From NCBI RefSeq assembly GCF_023053635.1, contig NC_086178.1, positions 48,506,726 through 48,570,725 on the forward strand: a stretch of DNA of 64,000 bases. The letters are read 5' to 3'. Below, in pieces: positions 24,661 through 36,270 of the stretch (positions within the stretch are counted from its first letter, which is position 1; each line of letters starts with the position of its first letter). The translations under genes were made by a program, and so were the position numbers. Below the pieces are notes generated by a model. It ran no database searches. It saw nothing but the letters and a program-made list of their open reading frames with translations, and was not told the origin of the DNA. This DNA comes from Elgaria multicarinata webbii (taxonomy: Eukaryota > Chordata > Lepidosauria > Squamata > Anguidae).

Positions 24661-25078
24661 CAGGGGTCCCCAACCCCGTTAGGAACAGGGCCGTGCAGGT
24701 AAGCTGCTTTCACCCCACCTCCACTCCACTCCAGCATACCTGGGCGCGGAGTGCCATCTCGCCTGCCCAGCCAAAGCGAAGCCAGGACACTGGAGTGGGG
24801 GTGGGGGGCGGCTTCGTGCCCGGCCGGAAGCTGCTCTAGGAGAGTGACTTCCGGGCGCGCCGTTCTGAAGCTGCCCGCCTGCCCCAGTGTCCTGGCTTTG
24901 CTTCGGCTGGGTGCCCACCCTGCCAAAGCGAAGCCAGGACACTGGAGTGGGGGGGAGGGGCAGGGGGGAGGGGCAGGGGGCTTCCCAAAACCATCCCCTC
25001 AAACCCCCCCCCCGGGTCTGTGGAAAAATTGTCTTCCACGAAACTGGTCCTTGGTGCCAGAAAGGTTGGGGACCGCTG
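24661..25078. mobile_element. hAT-type MITE with exact 8-bp target duplication
   Basis: This 418-bp element starts CAGGGGTCCCCAACCCCG and ends AAGGTTGGGGACCGCTG, flanked by the perfect duplication GCCTAGAG (24653-24660 and 25079-25086). Near the right end lies TTGTCTTCCACGAAACTGGT, a stretch I recall from hAT elements in mammals. The interior is GC-rich, with internal inverted copies of AAGCGAAGCCAGGACACTGG. No transposase coding. Confidence 0.9.
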
Positions 25079-25084
25079 GCCTAG

Positions 25085-25412
25085 AGAATCCCGCCTTCTG
25101 TTAGTACCATCACCATTGAGGGCCTTCTTGGTGGCTGCTCCCAGGCTGTGGAACTCTCTGCCCATGAAGGCTCGGTTGCCTCCCTTGCTGTTGTCTTTCA
25201 GCTGGCAGGTAAAGATGTTTTTAGTCAGGCAGGCTTTGGCATGTAAGCTGGTCTGTTGGGTGCCATTTTTATTCTTTTATTGTGTTTTAATTGCATTACA
25301 CACACACACACATGGTAGTTATAACCAAGTTTTTATGGCAAATGTTATTGAGTGCCATTTTCTTGGTGAAAAGGTATGGAATGAATAAAAATAAATAAAT
25401 TTAAGCCCAAAT
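25085..25412 (+). mobile_element. LINE 3' end, L2-like
   Basis: The reading frame AAPRLWNSLPMKARLPPLLL followed by FSWQVK is the C-terminal end of ORF2 in the L2/CR1 group. A (CA)n stretch and an AAATAAAT tail follow. The hAT MITE at 24661-25078 sits at its 5' edge. Confidence 0.65.
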
Positions 25413-26395
25413 TAGTGAAAAGATATATATCTTTTCCAGCCCAGGTTGAAAGCACAATGCTGATTCTGCCTGGTTTTGCACCATCTTAAAACATTTGCTG
25501 TTTAACAAACATGCAGCTTTTGTATAGACAGCCGAAGTACCATGTGGCTCCCAAGGCATAGGACATAAAGGGCAAGCAATGGGGTATATTTTATCCTTAC
25601 AAAGAACTCTTTGTAATTCAAAAATTGCAAGCACCTTTTCCAATTGAATGCAGACGTTATTGCTTATATTCTGCATCCCTCAGTGCAACTTGGACAATCT
25701 ATCCACATTCGGCAACCACTAAGAAAGCGAGGCATGTTAACAAGGGGTAAATGCTTCAGGATAATGCACAATTAATCCAATCAGTTTTATGTTGACTGTC
25801 AGGAAAGCTAAATGGGGCCAATTTATGCTATTGGACGGTACCTAATGGCTCTGGCTACCTTGGAAATGCACAAAGGGTCATGTGGGCATATATTTTCTTT
25901 CTTTTTGTGCAGTCTGTAGGAAGAAATGTGCTTCTTAACAGGAAAAACTTGCCACCCAATTTAGAAGAAAACAATATTTTTTAGGTAATCTTATCTGCAG
26001 CTAGCATAAGACTCCAACGTTTTGTCAAATGCTTTGATCAGTGTAATTGAAAATGACTTGAGTGATAAACTATCTACCACGTCTCCTGGGAGACATACTC
26101 AGCAGCTTAAGTCTATACCATTAGGGTCCGTCCATCCATCCCCACCCCAGTCTCCCATTGACACTCAGACCACAATCTCCTGGCTCTAGCGTGGCTAGGA
26201 GCATCTTTTAAAGTTTACCAGAAGCATCCTTGTTCTCTCAGGTTTTGCACCTTATGAGCTTTATGTATTTACACGCAAGATGCCCACTAGATGGTGAGAA
26301 TGTGCATGGCAATGTGGCCATAAAGAGGGTGGTGGTTTTGGGGAAGTTCTACTCACAGCTTTCCTTTCATGCTCCCAAGATAGCAAGCTCCATCC

Positions 26396-26697
26396 CATGA
26401 GCGTTTTATTGAATGCTCGTTACTGAGCACTCACGGAGTTTGCTCAGGTCCCTCACATGATGTTGTCTGCCTTCCACATGCCTTCTGGCCTTCCTTGCGT
26501 GACAAAAAAACCCCTCATAAAGTCCGATGTATTTGTAAACACGGAATTGCTGCTCTCTCCTGTTGTGTGTGGGAGAAGCAGCACCAGTAGAACAGCAGCC
26601 TCAATGGGCCTCGTGCTCGTTGTGTACTTCCTCTTCTTGAAAGAGGAAGTAACACACCTGCAGAGAAGTGAGGTAGGGAGCGTGTTAACCCTGTATT
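26396..26697. repeat. MITE family C
   Basis: It begins CTCCATCCCATGAGCG. It shares with 35825-36152 the order CGTTACTGAGCACTCACG, then GCCTTCTGGCCTTCC, then a CTCCTG...GGAGAAG hairpin, then a TTCCTCTT...AAGAGGAAG hairpin. Confidence 0.65.
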
Positions 26698-26770
26698 ATT
26701 AATTAATTAATTAATTTATTTATTTATTTATATAGCACCATCAATGTACACCATCCTGGTGTGATGGAGC
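26698..26770 (-). repeat. LINE 3' tail, L2-like
   Basis: TTAATTAATT and TTATTTATTT units, then ATATAGCACCATCAATGTAC. This is the reverse complement of the plus-strand tails at 28485 and 62812. Confidence 0.7.
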
Positions 26771-27204
26771 TCAGAGTTAAGAGAAAGGCTAGAATGATAA
26801 AGGACTTGAGTTTCCAGTGCTGAACTGAAAGCCTTCACTGGACATGGAGACTCTTTGTGAGCACACAAAGCAGGGTCCGTCTCCTCTCACAACTTCATGG
26901 GACAATCCCCATCTGATCGGCACTGGCAATTAAGTTCACATCGATTTACAATATAGTACCCAAAGGGAGCATCGGGACTGCATGGAGATTGGGTCTCTGT
27001 AGTTCCCAGCAGACTTTGCTCCACATTTCTTTCTTTATCCTGCCTTGCCTTGGACCTTGTTCCTAGGGCCAGTGCTGCCTGAGGTAAAGGACAAGAACGG
27101 TGCCCTCCTCTTCCCTCCCTGTATGGAAGCCAACAAGACTGACAGTTGAATCTTGCTTCAAGAGTGGTGACAGGATGGCATCCCCCGCTCTTCCTCAGGG
27201 TAGC

Positions 27205-27292
27205 TAAATGCACTGGGGCTGTGTTGACAATACTGTGCCAGAGGGAACAATGGTCTGACTCTGCATAAAGCAGATTCCTATGTTCCTGCGCC
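27205..27292 (+). repeat. tRNA-derived SINE, 3' half only
   Basis: TTGACAATACTGTGCC, then CAATGGTCTGACTCTGCAT and GATTCCTATGTTCCT, match the SINE body at 39570 and 58808. The tRNA head is absent. Confidence 0.6.
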
Positions 27293-27472
27293 TGCTGAAG
27301 CAGGAGGAAAGCAAGCTGGCCTGGCCAGTGCACTCACCCCTGAAATAATGGCACCCATTCTGGCAAATACAGAGGTTTAAGAGCTCTTACTGTGTTACCT
27401 TCCTTCAGGGGAATCTCTGTCTCAGACAGCAGTGGCGATGCAGAACATGTTGCCCTCGCCACAGTTTTATTT

Positions 27473-27870
27473 ATATTTATTTGTTACATTTATATACCGC
27501 TCCACAGCTGAAGCTCTCTGGGCGGTTTACAAAAGTTAAAAACAGTAAACATTAAAAAAAAGTATATAAAATTTAAAAACATAAAAACAACAGTATAAAA
27601 ACAACAGTATCCATTTAAAAACAACAATTCTGGGGTCCGTTAAAAAGCAAACTTAGCATTGTTAAATGTTGTTAAATGCCTGGGAGAAGAGAAAAGTCTT
27701 GACCTGGTGCCTGAAAGATAACAATGTTGGCACCAGGCGAGCCTCATCGGGGAGATCATTCCACAGTCGGGGGGCCACCACTGAAAAGGCCCTCTCCCTT
27801 GTTGCCATCATCCGAGCTTCCCTTGGAGTAGGCACTCGGAGGAGGACCTTAGATATTGAATGCAGCACTG
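27473..27870 (-). mobile_element. LINE 3' end, L2-like
   Basis: On the minus strand it encodes AFSVVAPRLWNDLPDEARLV and TLLSFRHQVKTFLF, the C-terminus of L2-group ORF2. A 3' region ends in the GGGCGG...TATATAAATGTAACAAATAA tail. A related copy lies at 54640-55020. Confidence 0.8.
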
Positions 27871-28484
27871 AGCATGTTCAGGGCAACTGGGACCAGCAGC
27901 AATTCCAGTAAGTCCATTTGACTTACTGGCTGAGGCAGTAGCTGCTGCAAACGAAGGTGATGTAGAGACAATATCAAATCTGACCAAAAGGAAGGCAACT
28001 CAAAGGGCAAGAAGAACGGAGAGGAAGGCATGAATTTAGATTAGGTTTCTTGACTCTGACTCACAGGTACTCCTAGATATTAACTTTAAGATAGGTAGGA
28101 TCGCTAGCTAACTTCATATGTATTGAATCTACAAGTAAAGGACTCTCTGCCAAATTTATTCTGGGTATGCTGGTTTCTCCCCCACTTACTACACTGTCAA
28201 ACAGATGTTTATCTTTGGTCTTAAAGAACACTTGCACTTGAAAATTATTTGGTTTATCTAATTGAAATCTTGCATCAACTAAGGTTATGGTAAACCTTAG
28301 GTTTACCATGCTCTAAGGTTATGGTAAACTCACGTGCATCACTTTGGCAACATAGTACATATATTTTAGGTTTAGATTACTGGAGAATCCTGTACAGTCT
28401 GGTCTACTTAGAAGTAAGTTCCATTGAGTTCAGTGGGTATTAATTCCACTGTTAGTTTTACCCTACCCTGTGCCTGTTTGCATT

Positions 28485-28599
28485 CTCTTCCCCTCCTTAT
28501 TGTTTTACTATGATTTTATTAGAATGTAAGCCTATGGGGCAGGGTCTTGCTATTTACTGTTATACTCTGTACAGCACCATGTACATTGATGGTGCTATA

Positions 28600-28659
<60 letters not shown>

Positions 28660-28670
28660 TAGGGCTGCAG
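28485..28670 (+). repeat. LINE 3' tail with (AAT)n microsatellite
   Basis: AGGGTCTTGCTATTTACTG, then TGTACAGCACCATGTACATT, then AAAT units and about 14 AAT units. The same tail occurs at 62812-62920. Confidence 0.75.
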
Positions 28671-28754
28671 CCTAAGCCAACTAGAGGGGACAACAAATAA
28701 AGTTTGGGGGCTAAGTGATAAGGTAAAAATTGGGTGTAGATACTTTGAATGGTT

Positions 28755-28832
28755 TTAATTTTTGTGAACCGCCCAGAGAGCTCTGGCTATTGGGCGGTAT
28801 AGAAATGTAATAAATAAATAAATAAATAAATA
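28755..28832 (+). repeat. LINE 3' tail, L2-like
   Basis: GTGAACCGCCCAGAGAGCTC, then GGGCGGTATAGAAATGTAAT and AAAT units. Confidence 0.75.
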
Positions 28833-29719
28833 GTTGGAACTTACCCAAGAGTTCTTAAAGGACTCTGGAGTTCACACATTCAAATTATCAAGACTTCTTG
28901 ACTTGCAGAGAGGATGACCTAGGTTCGGTTCTCACAACTGCACAACACCTTCTGCATGCCAGTTGTGAGCTGCCTAACTAGCACAATTACTCACTGGGTG
29001 TGGGTTGCCGTGATGCCCAAATTCAGTGAGGCGCTCTGGTGGGGAGCCTTTGACTATCCAGATGCTGGACAGCAACTCCCATCATTCCTGACTATCAATC
29101 TACTGTCATGCAAGCAATGAGTCATTTCTTGTTGGAACTGGATCTGAAAAGGAGGCAGAGTTGATGTGGTTCTCTGCAGGAAATCTTATGACCCTGGGTT
29201 CCCCTAGACATCTGATGGGGACAAGGATCTTATCTTATGCTCATCCTGTATATATGTGTAAATAAATGTTATATCACAGAAATGCAGTAAGTCTCCAGTG
29301 ACCTCCTTCTAAGGAAATGGAATCCTGTGTAAGTGCTGGAAGCCCTGAAAGTGCTCAGGAATGGGGTGCATGTGCACACGCGCACACGTACCGACACCAG
29401 GAGAGACAGAGGGAGAAATGGGGCCAAATGGCTATGAAATAAAAAAGGTAGATATACCTGATAGATTTTAGCCCAATGAATCTGTTCATGGTGCCACAAG
29501 CTTCTAGGTTGTTTTCAACCAGCTCATGGCATTATTAAGTCTTTTTACAGGAGGGTTGTTGCTGTTGCTCAATGGGCCTTTCACATTTCGTAGTCTTTTA
29601 TCAGCTGGTTCTAATGTTTGTCTGAGAAGTGCCCAGGAGTGATCCTACTAAGTAAGCAATGATGTCAAGCTCTTGCATAGTGCATTTTTCATCAGTAAAA
29701 AGTAAACCCCAGAACTGTT

Positions 29720-29900
29720 GTTTAAATGGATACTGTTGTTTTATATTTTTGTTTTTATATTTTTGGTGGTTTTAAATTTTGGATACTTTTTAATGTTCAC
29801 TGTTTTAACTTTTGTAAACTGCCCAGAGAGCTTCGGCTACGGGTGGTATATAAATGTAATAAATAAATAAACAAACAAACAAATAAATAAATAAATAAAT
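29720..29900 (+). repeat. LINE 3' end, L2-like
   Basis: TTGTAAACTGCCCAGAGAGC, then GGTGGTATATAAATGTAAT and a mixed AAAT/AAAC tail. The 5' part is the T-rich non-coding 3' region seen inverted at 27540-27620. Confidence 0.75.
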
Positions 29901-30181
29901 GCTTTAACTCACCATGATGCACATAGCAGTCCCACCATCAAGGAGAGAGGTTAAAATTTCTTATTCAGATGAGAAATTGAGGTTGCAGTATGGTGACTTC
30001 GCTTTTCAAAAACCATTTAGCAAAGCTGGGTATTAGATATCAAACTCCACTAGCCAGTCCTGCCAATTCTGAATGAAAGACACCCAATTTTAAAGGGTGA
30101 CCTTCCAGCCTCCCACTTGGAAGCCTGATCTTCCAATGCTGGCTTTGTTCTTCATGGAAACTTCCTAAATAGGAGTATCTG

Positions 30182-30730
30182 GGAGGGGTCATGGCTCAGT
30201 GACAGAGAATGTGCTTTGCATGCAGATGGTCTCAGGTTCCATTCCTGGCACCCCCATTTAGAACAGAGGTAGGGAACCTTAGGGCCATAGGGCAAATCTG
30301 GCCCTCTGGGTTTCCCCAAGAGGCCACACCCTCTTTTCCTCTGATTGCAGATCATTTGGTGCTTGGCCAGATTTTGCGTGGTGTCCCCCCACCCCCATTC
30401 TAAAGGGTTGAAATAACTCTCTTAAGGCAAAGTTACTGACAGCAAGAGCTTTATGCTAAAATGTGCAGGTAGTTTGGACATTTTTGGCCCCTCTCCCTTT
30501 TGCCTTTGGCCCCGCCCCCCACCTGCACTGAAATGCAGCCCCTGAGAGCTTCTCTGAAATGGAATTTGACACTCAGGCTGAAAGAAGTTCAACAGCCCTG
30601 ATTTAGAAGGACTAAATAGTCGATGATGGAAAATACTAATGCCTCACACCCTGGAGAATTGTTGCCATTGCTAAGACTGAGCTAGATAGACAAAGAATCT
30701 GACCTGGTATAAGGCAGTGTTCTGATTGGT
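30182..30730 (+). mobile_element. tRNA-derived SINE split by a hAT MITE
   Basis: The head (30182-30263) carries A-box-like ATGGCTCAGTGACAGAG and B-box-like GGTTCCATTCC. The body resumes at 30601-30730 with CCCTGGAGAATTGTTGCC and CTGACCTGGTATAAGGCAG. A 337-bp hAT MITE (30264-30600) interrupts it, so the SINE is older than that MITE. Confidence 0.8.
30264..30600. mobile_element. hAT-type MITE, family D, exact 8-bp target duplication
   Basis: It starts CAGAGGTAGGGAACC and ends GTTCAACAGCCCTG, flanked by the perfect duplication ATTTAGAA (30256-30263 and 30601-30608). This copy defines family D; related copies are near 5343, 20400 and 44778. Confidence 0.88.
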
Positions 30731-30800
30731 AATTCAGGTCAGCTATCCAAAAGCCGAGCTTGTAAAATCACAACAGCAAAGCAATTTGTCCAGAAGTTTA

Positions 30801-30966
30801 CCCTATTTAGATTCTAAGACGCACTTTCCCCCCCATAAAACCATCTCTAAAAATGGGGTGCGTCTTAGAATCGCAGGTGTGTCTTAGGTTTTTTCCCCCC
30901 TGTTGGTGGTACTGAAATTAGTGTGCGTCTTACAATCGATGGCGTCTTACAATCGAAGAAATACGG
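30801..30966. mobile_element. Tc1/mariner-like MITE with TA duplication
   Basis: The ends are CCCTATTTAGATTCTAAGAC and GTCTTACAATCGAAGAAATA plus CGG, flanked by TA (30799-30800 and 30967-30968). The terminal inverted repeats share TATTT...GATT(C/G)TAAGACGC. The mariner class is inferred from the TA duplication. Confidence 0.75.
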
Positions 30967-31821
30967 TAGTTCCTCTGCAAATTAAGGAAAGTAAGCCTTG
31001 CAGAACCTGTACTGCCAAAACCACGAACTCAGTACATGACTTCAGTACTTTTGCAAGATAATTGAGATACACTTTGCCAACTCTGGTCTACTACATGCAT
31101 CAGATGCAGGTCCTGCAAGACCTTAGTTGCTTTACAAAATGTCCTTTCTAAACATGAACTGCAAAATTGCACAGATTTAGTAAACTGATGTTAGTTCAAT
31201 CACCAGGATTGGCGGTGGCAGGGGTACAACTAGGTCTTGTTAATAAGTTCTTGGGTTGTTGTTTTTAAAATATTTTTTACCTTGTGATAGGGGAATTGCC
31301 TGGGACAGAGATAAAAACTTACAAACCAATCAAATACTAAAGGTTGATTTGCTGTTTTGCATCAAAGCATAGGAATGTAAACTTTGGGGAATTTTTTTTT
31401 TAGTGCAATAAATGCAAATTTGTCACCCATTTGTTGCACAGGTTCAGGAGTCAACACACATGTTTTTGTTGCAGGAATATCATGTTCCCCAGTACTTCTT
31501 GTTGCTGGGTATAGAAAATTAAATTTTTGCATTTCTGTTGTCCACTCAGGTCCTACCCTGTCCTTTTTTCCCTTCCTTTATCATGGGCCTATTTCCCTAC
31601 GTACATTCAACTTTTCTCATCACCATCTCCTTTCCTATTTTGCCTTTCTCACGTGTTCCCGAAGATAAGTAAGGTTGCCACAACTGGCCCTTGAAAGTCT
31701 GCTGTAGCTTTCAGAGACATGGAAAGAAGTTTGACCAGGTGTACCTCCCCCACCCATCAGTACAGCAATGATGAGAGAAATTGCAGCTGAAGGAATTTTC
31801 CTGCCTTATGAACCTCTAAAA

Positions 31822-31951
31822 CAGCCTTCCTCAACCTGGGCTGCTCCAGATGTGTTGAACTACAACTCCCAGAATGCCCCAGCCAGCTAGCTGGGGCATT
31901 CTGGGAGATGCAGTCCAACACATCTGGAGTGCCCCAGGTTGAGGAAGGCTG
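31822..31951. mobile_element. hAT fold-back MITE, family A, exact 8-bp target duplication
   Basis: This 130-bp near-perfect palindrome starts CAGCCTTCCTCAACCTGG, ends with its reverse complement, and is centred on CCAGCTAGCTGG. The 8-bp duplication CTCTAAAA (31814-31821 and 31952-31959) is exact. This copy establishes family A as hAT-type. Confidence 0.92.
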
Positions 31952-32017
31952 CTCTAAAAGACACAAGAGCCCTTTGAGAGTCTGGATCTCACAATCCCAG
32001 GACATATTGACTTTATA

Positions 32018-32145
32018 CCAGGGCTGGAGAGCTGATGGCTCTCCAGATGATGTTGTGACTGCAGTTCCCATCAGCCCCAGACAATATAGCCAATGGCAAA
32101 GAATGATGGGAATTGCATCCCAGCGTCTGGATAGTCACAGGTTCC
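32018..32145. repeat. hAT fold-back MITE, family A, diverged
   Basis: Left arm CAGGGCTGGAGAGCTGATGG, core CATCAGCCCCAGACAATATAG, right arm GTCTGGATAGTCACAGGTT. Confidence 0.55.
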
Positions 32146-32657
32146 TCACTGTGGCTAAACAATTTGGATTCATCAAGCGAACTCTGAATAATAGGTTTGT
32201 GAAATTTGCTAAGGCTAAAAAAAATAGCCAGCCTGCCAAATGCACCTGGAGAGGAATAGCCCTTGGAAATGAGCTGTTGGCTGATGCTCAATTCCCTCTG
32301 TAATTTTATTTCTATTGCATTGCAGCAAAAAGCCATAATAATAGCGGGTGTTCGGGTGGGGTGGGGGAAGAAACAGCTGGCAAAAATCATACGGAGATGA
32401 GTAAATGCAAACAAGGTTAACTGAGCTGGTATGATTGACTGGTTATAAATATAGGCCTAGGAAAGCTCTTGTGATACTGAGTAAGCAAAGCCCTGCCTTT
32501 GGGCTGTGAAAGGCAATGGCATCTACTGGAGCTTGAAAGGGGAGTCCAGTAAAAAAGCCACAGAGATGGAGGGCAGAAAAAAAATGACATTGAATCCCAG
32601 GTTCTCCCATTTTGTTTATAGGCATACAGAAAATGTTGCTGCACATGAGTTTCTCTA

Positions 32658-32799
32658 GGCCAGGGGTTGGCAGAAAGCAGCGCTCCACATGTTATGGAAT
32701 TTAACTCCTAGGATTCCTGACCAATAGCCATGCTGGCAGGGGCTTCTGGTGATTGATGTCCAAAACATCTGGAAACCTACCTTCTGCCCACCCCTGGCC
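32658..32799. repeat. Fold-back MITE related to family A
   Basis: GGCCAGGGGTTGGCAGAA is mirrored by TTCTGCCCACCCCTGGCC, with a family A-like core. No exact 8-bp duplication was seen. Confidence 0.6.
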
Positions 32800-33244
32800 T
32801 GGAGAACCTAATGGGCCACAGTTAATATCTAAGGTGACAACACCTTCTGTACCCTCATAACCAAAATAAGAGAGTCTGGGATAAAATGTACTTTGGGTTT
32901 CTTTCTGCCCTATGTCTCTGTGACTTGTTTCTGCTCCTGTTCTAGGCAGCAACTTATTTAATCAGCATGGCCTAAGAAGATGGTAGTTGGATCCAGATTT
33001 AAGGCACATACAACCAGGCTGGTGGAAGTGAACTTCCTCCACCCTTCTTCTACATGGCAGCCCATCCAGCCTCAGAAAGTGCTACACCATGGGTTGAAGG
33101 ACCCTGTTGAATATTGGTGAGTTGTGGTGTGTCAGATGGGGGAGGCGGGATCTCTGAAAGTTGGACAGAGGCACTTTCCGTGAGAGGTGTTGCTCCATCC
33201 ACGGAAGGCAGATCTTGGATCCAACCTGGTATTGTGTGTGTGTG

Positions 33245-33320
33245 GATAGCTAGAAGACTCTTGTAAACCACCCAGAGAGCTTCAGCTATGGTGCGGTATA
33301 TAATGTAATAAATCAAAATA
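33245..33320 (+). repeat. LINE 3' tail, L2-like
   Basis: TTGTAAACCACCCAGAGAGC, then GTGCGGTATATAATGTAATA. Confidence 0.65.
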
Positions 33321-35548
33321 ACAATAAACTAACAAAAGTTAACAGAACGGTCCCTGATTCCTTGAATGCTAGATGCTTTCCACACTTGACTATTTTCCTA
33401 ATGGAAGTCCTTATAGGGGTAGAAGACTTAAACCAGGGTCTCCAGCAACCAGCCTGTGCCATCTGCACTCCAAACCAAGCAGATTAGGCCCTGTGGACGA
33501 AGGGTGACCACGAGATCAGCTGACCCCACAGCCTGAACATTGTTAGCTGTCCTCCATGGCCAATTAGGGACATGCCAGCCTAAAACCTTCACAGCCAAGG
33601 GCCAAACTACACAGGGTCTTACTTTTCTGAATGGAATTTATCAGCCTCAGGACCGGAGGAAGAGTTTAACCCTTTCTTCCCAGCTGTGGTACTCATGGTG
33701 GCTTCCCTCCCGCTGCAAAGAGCAGCTCCAGAGCAGGTCCATGCCAAAGGGGTAAGAGTTAAACTCTACCTCCGCACGTTCTGCCACGCCTGTGTGGATC
33801 AGGGTTCCCCATGCCTATGTACATTTTAAAAAATCATTCACATTTAGGCAGTAATGTAGCATCCAACACTGCTCCCTCAGTGTGTTAATAGAATGAAAGT
33901 GTCCCGTCCCCCCACCAAAGAAACTTGGCCAAGATAGGCCTTTGAAGTGCTGACAGTTTATTTCTGTTACCTCGTGATTTATCAGAGAGAGAGAGAATCA
34001 GCCCTACTGTTGATGTCCCAGTTATCAGAGAGGATTAAAAGGAGGTAATGAAGTGCAGAAGTGCCTTCTGTATCTTTGCTGAGCAGCCGGCCTCTTGTCC
34101 TAACACTTCAGACACCTCCAGATAGATCTGTCAGTTGCACTTTATTGTACTTTTGAGTTCTTCTCCCCGAAATGTTCATTGGGATGGGAAATACATTCAG
34201 GACATCGCGTCTCCCCGATGTGAGTCAGGGACAACAGGTGCATCACTAGGCTACTGGTGATGGAGGCAGTACATACAAGGAGAGGATTCCCTTGTGGATC
34301 ATAGATTAGAGATAGAGAGGGGATCAGCCTTGCCATGAGGAAACTGCTTTCAGCAGCAGACTTTGGGTACCGTTAAAGAGTGTTAAAATTTTCTGTCAAG
34401 GGCTAAATCCCTTGCGGGGGTGGGGGTAATGTCACGGGGCACATTCTGGCAATGGGTGGGGCCACTCCTCCCTCCCTCCCTCTCTCTCTCTCTGCCAACC
34501 CCCCTTTCTTTCTGACACCACCTTCCCACTCTTTCTCCCCACCAGAAGGGAGAGAAGGGTAGATAATTCTTCTGGGGGGAGGGACAGATCATTCTTGTCA
34601 GAGGTCTGAACTGGTCACTTGCTGAGGGCTTCTCTCATTCTTCCACTACTCTGCCCATTTCTGGGTACCCTCACTCTGCCCACCATTTCTCCTCTACTTG
34701 CCAGAGGTCCGAATGGTTCCACTCCCTTCCATTGCTCTGTCTTTTTTGTTTCCCCCTCTCTCATCTTCTCTCTCTACTTCTAGGGGGCAGACTGGATGGT
34801 CTAAAAGCCCCACAGTGGATGTGCGGTGGTGCTGCATTGCAGCCATCACAGGACTTTCTTGCAAAGTTGCAACTTACCCTGACTTTTCCCCCCAGACCGA
34901 GGTGGGTACACCGCATCCATCATTTGTCCTTGCTCCGGAGTCACGGCAGAGGCATTTCTGGGCGGTTGGCGATCCCTGATTGGTTGTTGTCCACCTGGGC
35001 AGAGGGCATGCCTGGCAGGCCAATGGCCACTGCAAACCCCGCACCCTCCCTCTGCATCGGGATTAACTGCTACCACCCACCCCTGCTGCAGAGAAATCAG
35101 GGGTTTCTGCTTAAGAAGGCGGCAACCCGGCACCCTATAGGCAGCCCCTTGGTTTCCCCCACCTGCACAAAATTAGACTAGGGCCCGCAGGGCAGTTTTC
35201 CCATTCCTGCCATACGTTCGAATCTGTAAAATATTATTTGGGGTTACATGAAACTTATTTGCTTTGTTAAGGTAAGGGATTACAATGTCATCAAATTACT
35301 TAATGTTTCAGTATTGCACCATATTGGTTTGCGTGTACAAACCTGCATAGTAATACTTTACTGTGCCTGGCAGTGAGGTGGCGAGGGATGGGGTTGGATT
35401 GACCACGTCAGATCCTGAGCAGAGACAACAGACCATTGGCAGAGCATTTGGGAAAGATGCCTGGGAACTGGTTGCCCTAGATCTCGGCCTGTTCTCAACA
35501 TTCCCCCTTTGTCAGTACTGAATTGGCTTGACCCTAATGGCATGCATC

Positions 35549-35610
35549 AGCTAGCTGGAGGTGGTAGTCCACCACATCTGGAGGATGCCAGGTTGGAGAA
35601 GGCTGGCATG
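35549..35610. repeat. hAT fold-back MITE, family A (right half)
   Basis: GGTGGTAGTCCACCACATCT, then GATGCCAGGTTGGAGAAGGC. Confidence 0.55.
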
Positions 35611-35824
35611 GATTCACCAGTCAGATCTGTTCAGGTGGTGTAAAGCAGTGAATCTTGCCATGGAGGAAGAAGAGAGACATTTCCAGGAGTGGGATGGATG
35701 CACTATGTAATACAATGCAATGTTTTGCACGCTGTTTTAGTCATGGATTGAAGGTGTGACTTGGAGCAACACCACAGTTAGAGTGGGTAGTCCTAGGCTA
35801 CATGGACCAGTGGTGTGATTCAAA

Positions 35825-36152
35825 GCTCCATCAGACGAGTGTTTATTGAACGTTTATTACTGGGTACTGATGTATTTTCATGGGTCCCTCTCACAGTGTC
35901 TCCTGCTTCCCGTGCACCTCCTGCCCCTTCTAGCCCTCTTCACGCAACAACACCCACCCACCCAGTAACTCTGATTTATTTTAAAGACCGAAGTTGCCGC
36001 AATCTCCTGCTGTGTGCAGGAGAAGAAGCGGAATCAAAACGGCCTACATGCACATTGTTTACCTCCTCTTTCAAAAGAGGAAGTAATGAGGGACAAACAC
36101 GCGGGCAGAGAAGCGACGGCAAGCAAACACAGTTTTCCTCATCTGATGGAGT
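35825..36152. repeat. MITE family C, fullest copy
   Basis: The ends GCTCCATCAGACGAGTG and CATCTGATGGAGT are inverted. Internal hairpins are CTCCTGC...GCAGGAG and CCTCTTT...AAAGAGG. It shares segments with 11668, 26396 and possibly 8815 and 61360. The superfamily is unknown. Confidence 0.65.
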
Positions 36153-36270
36153 TCTCAGTGTAAGGCAACTTAACGTATTTATGAATGTCAGTTAAATTTA
36201 CAATACAGCAACATATGTTAGAACCTATGCAAAGATCCAGGCACTAGAGGGAGACACCTTCACTTTCTCC

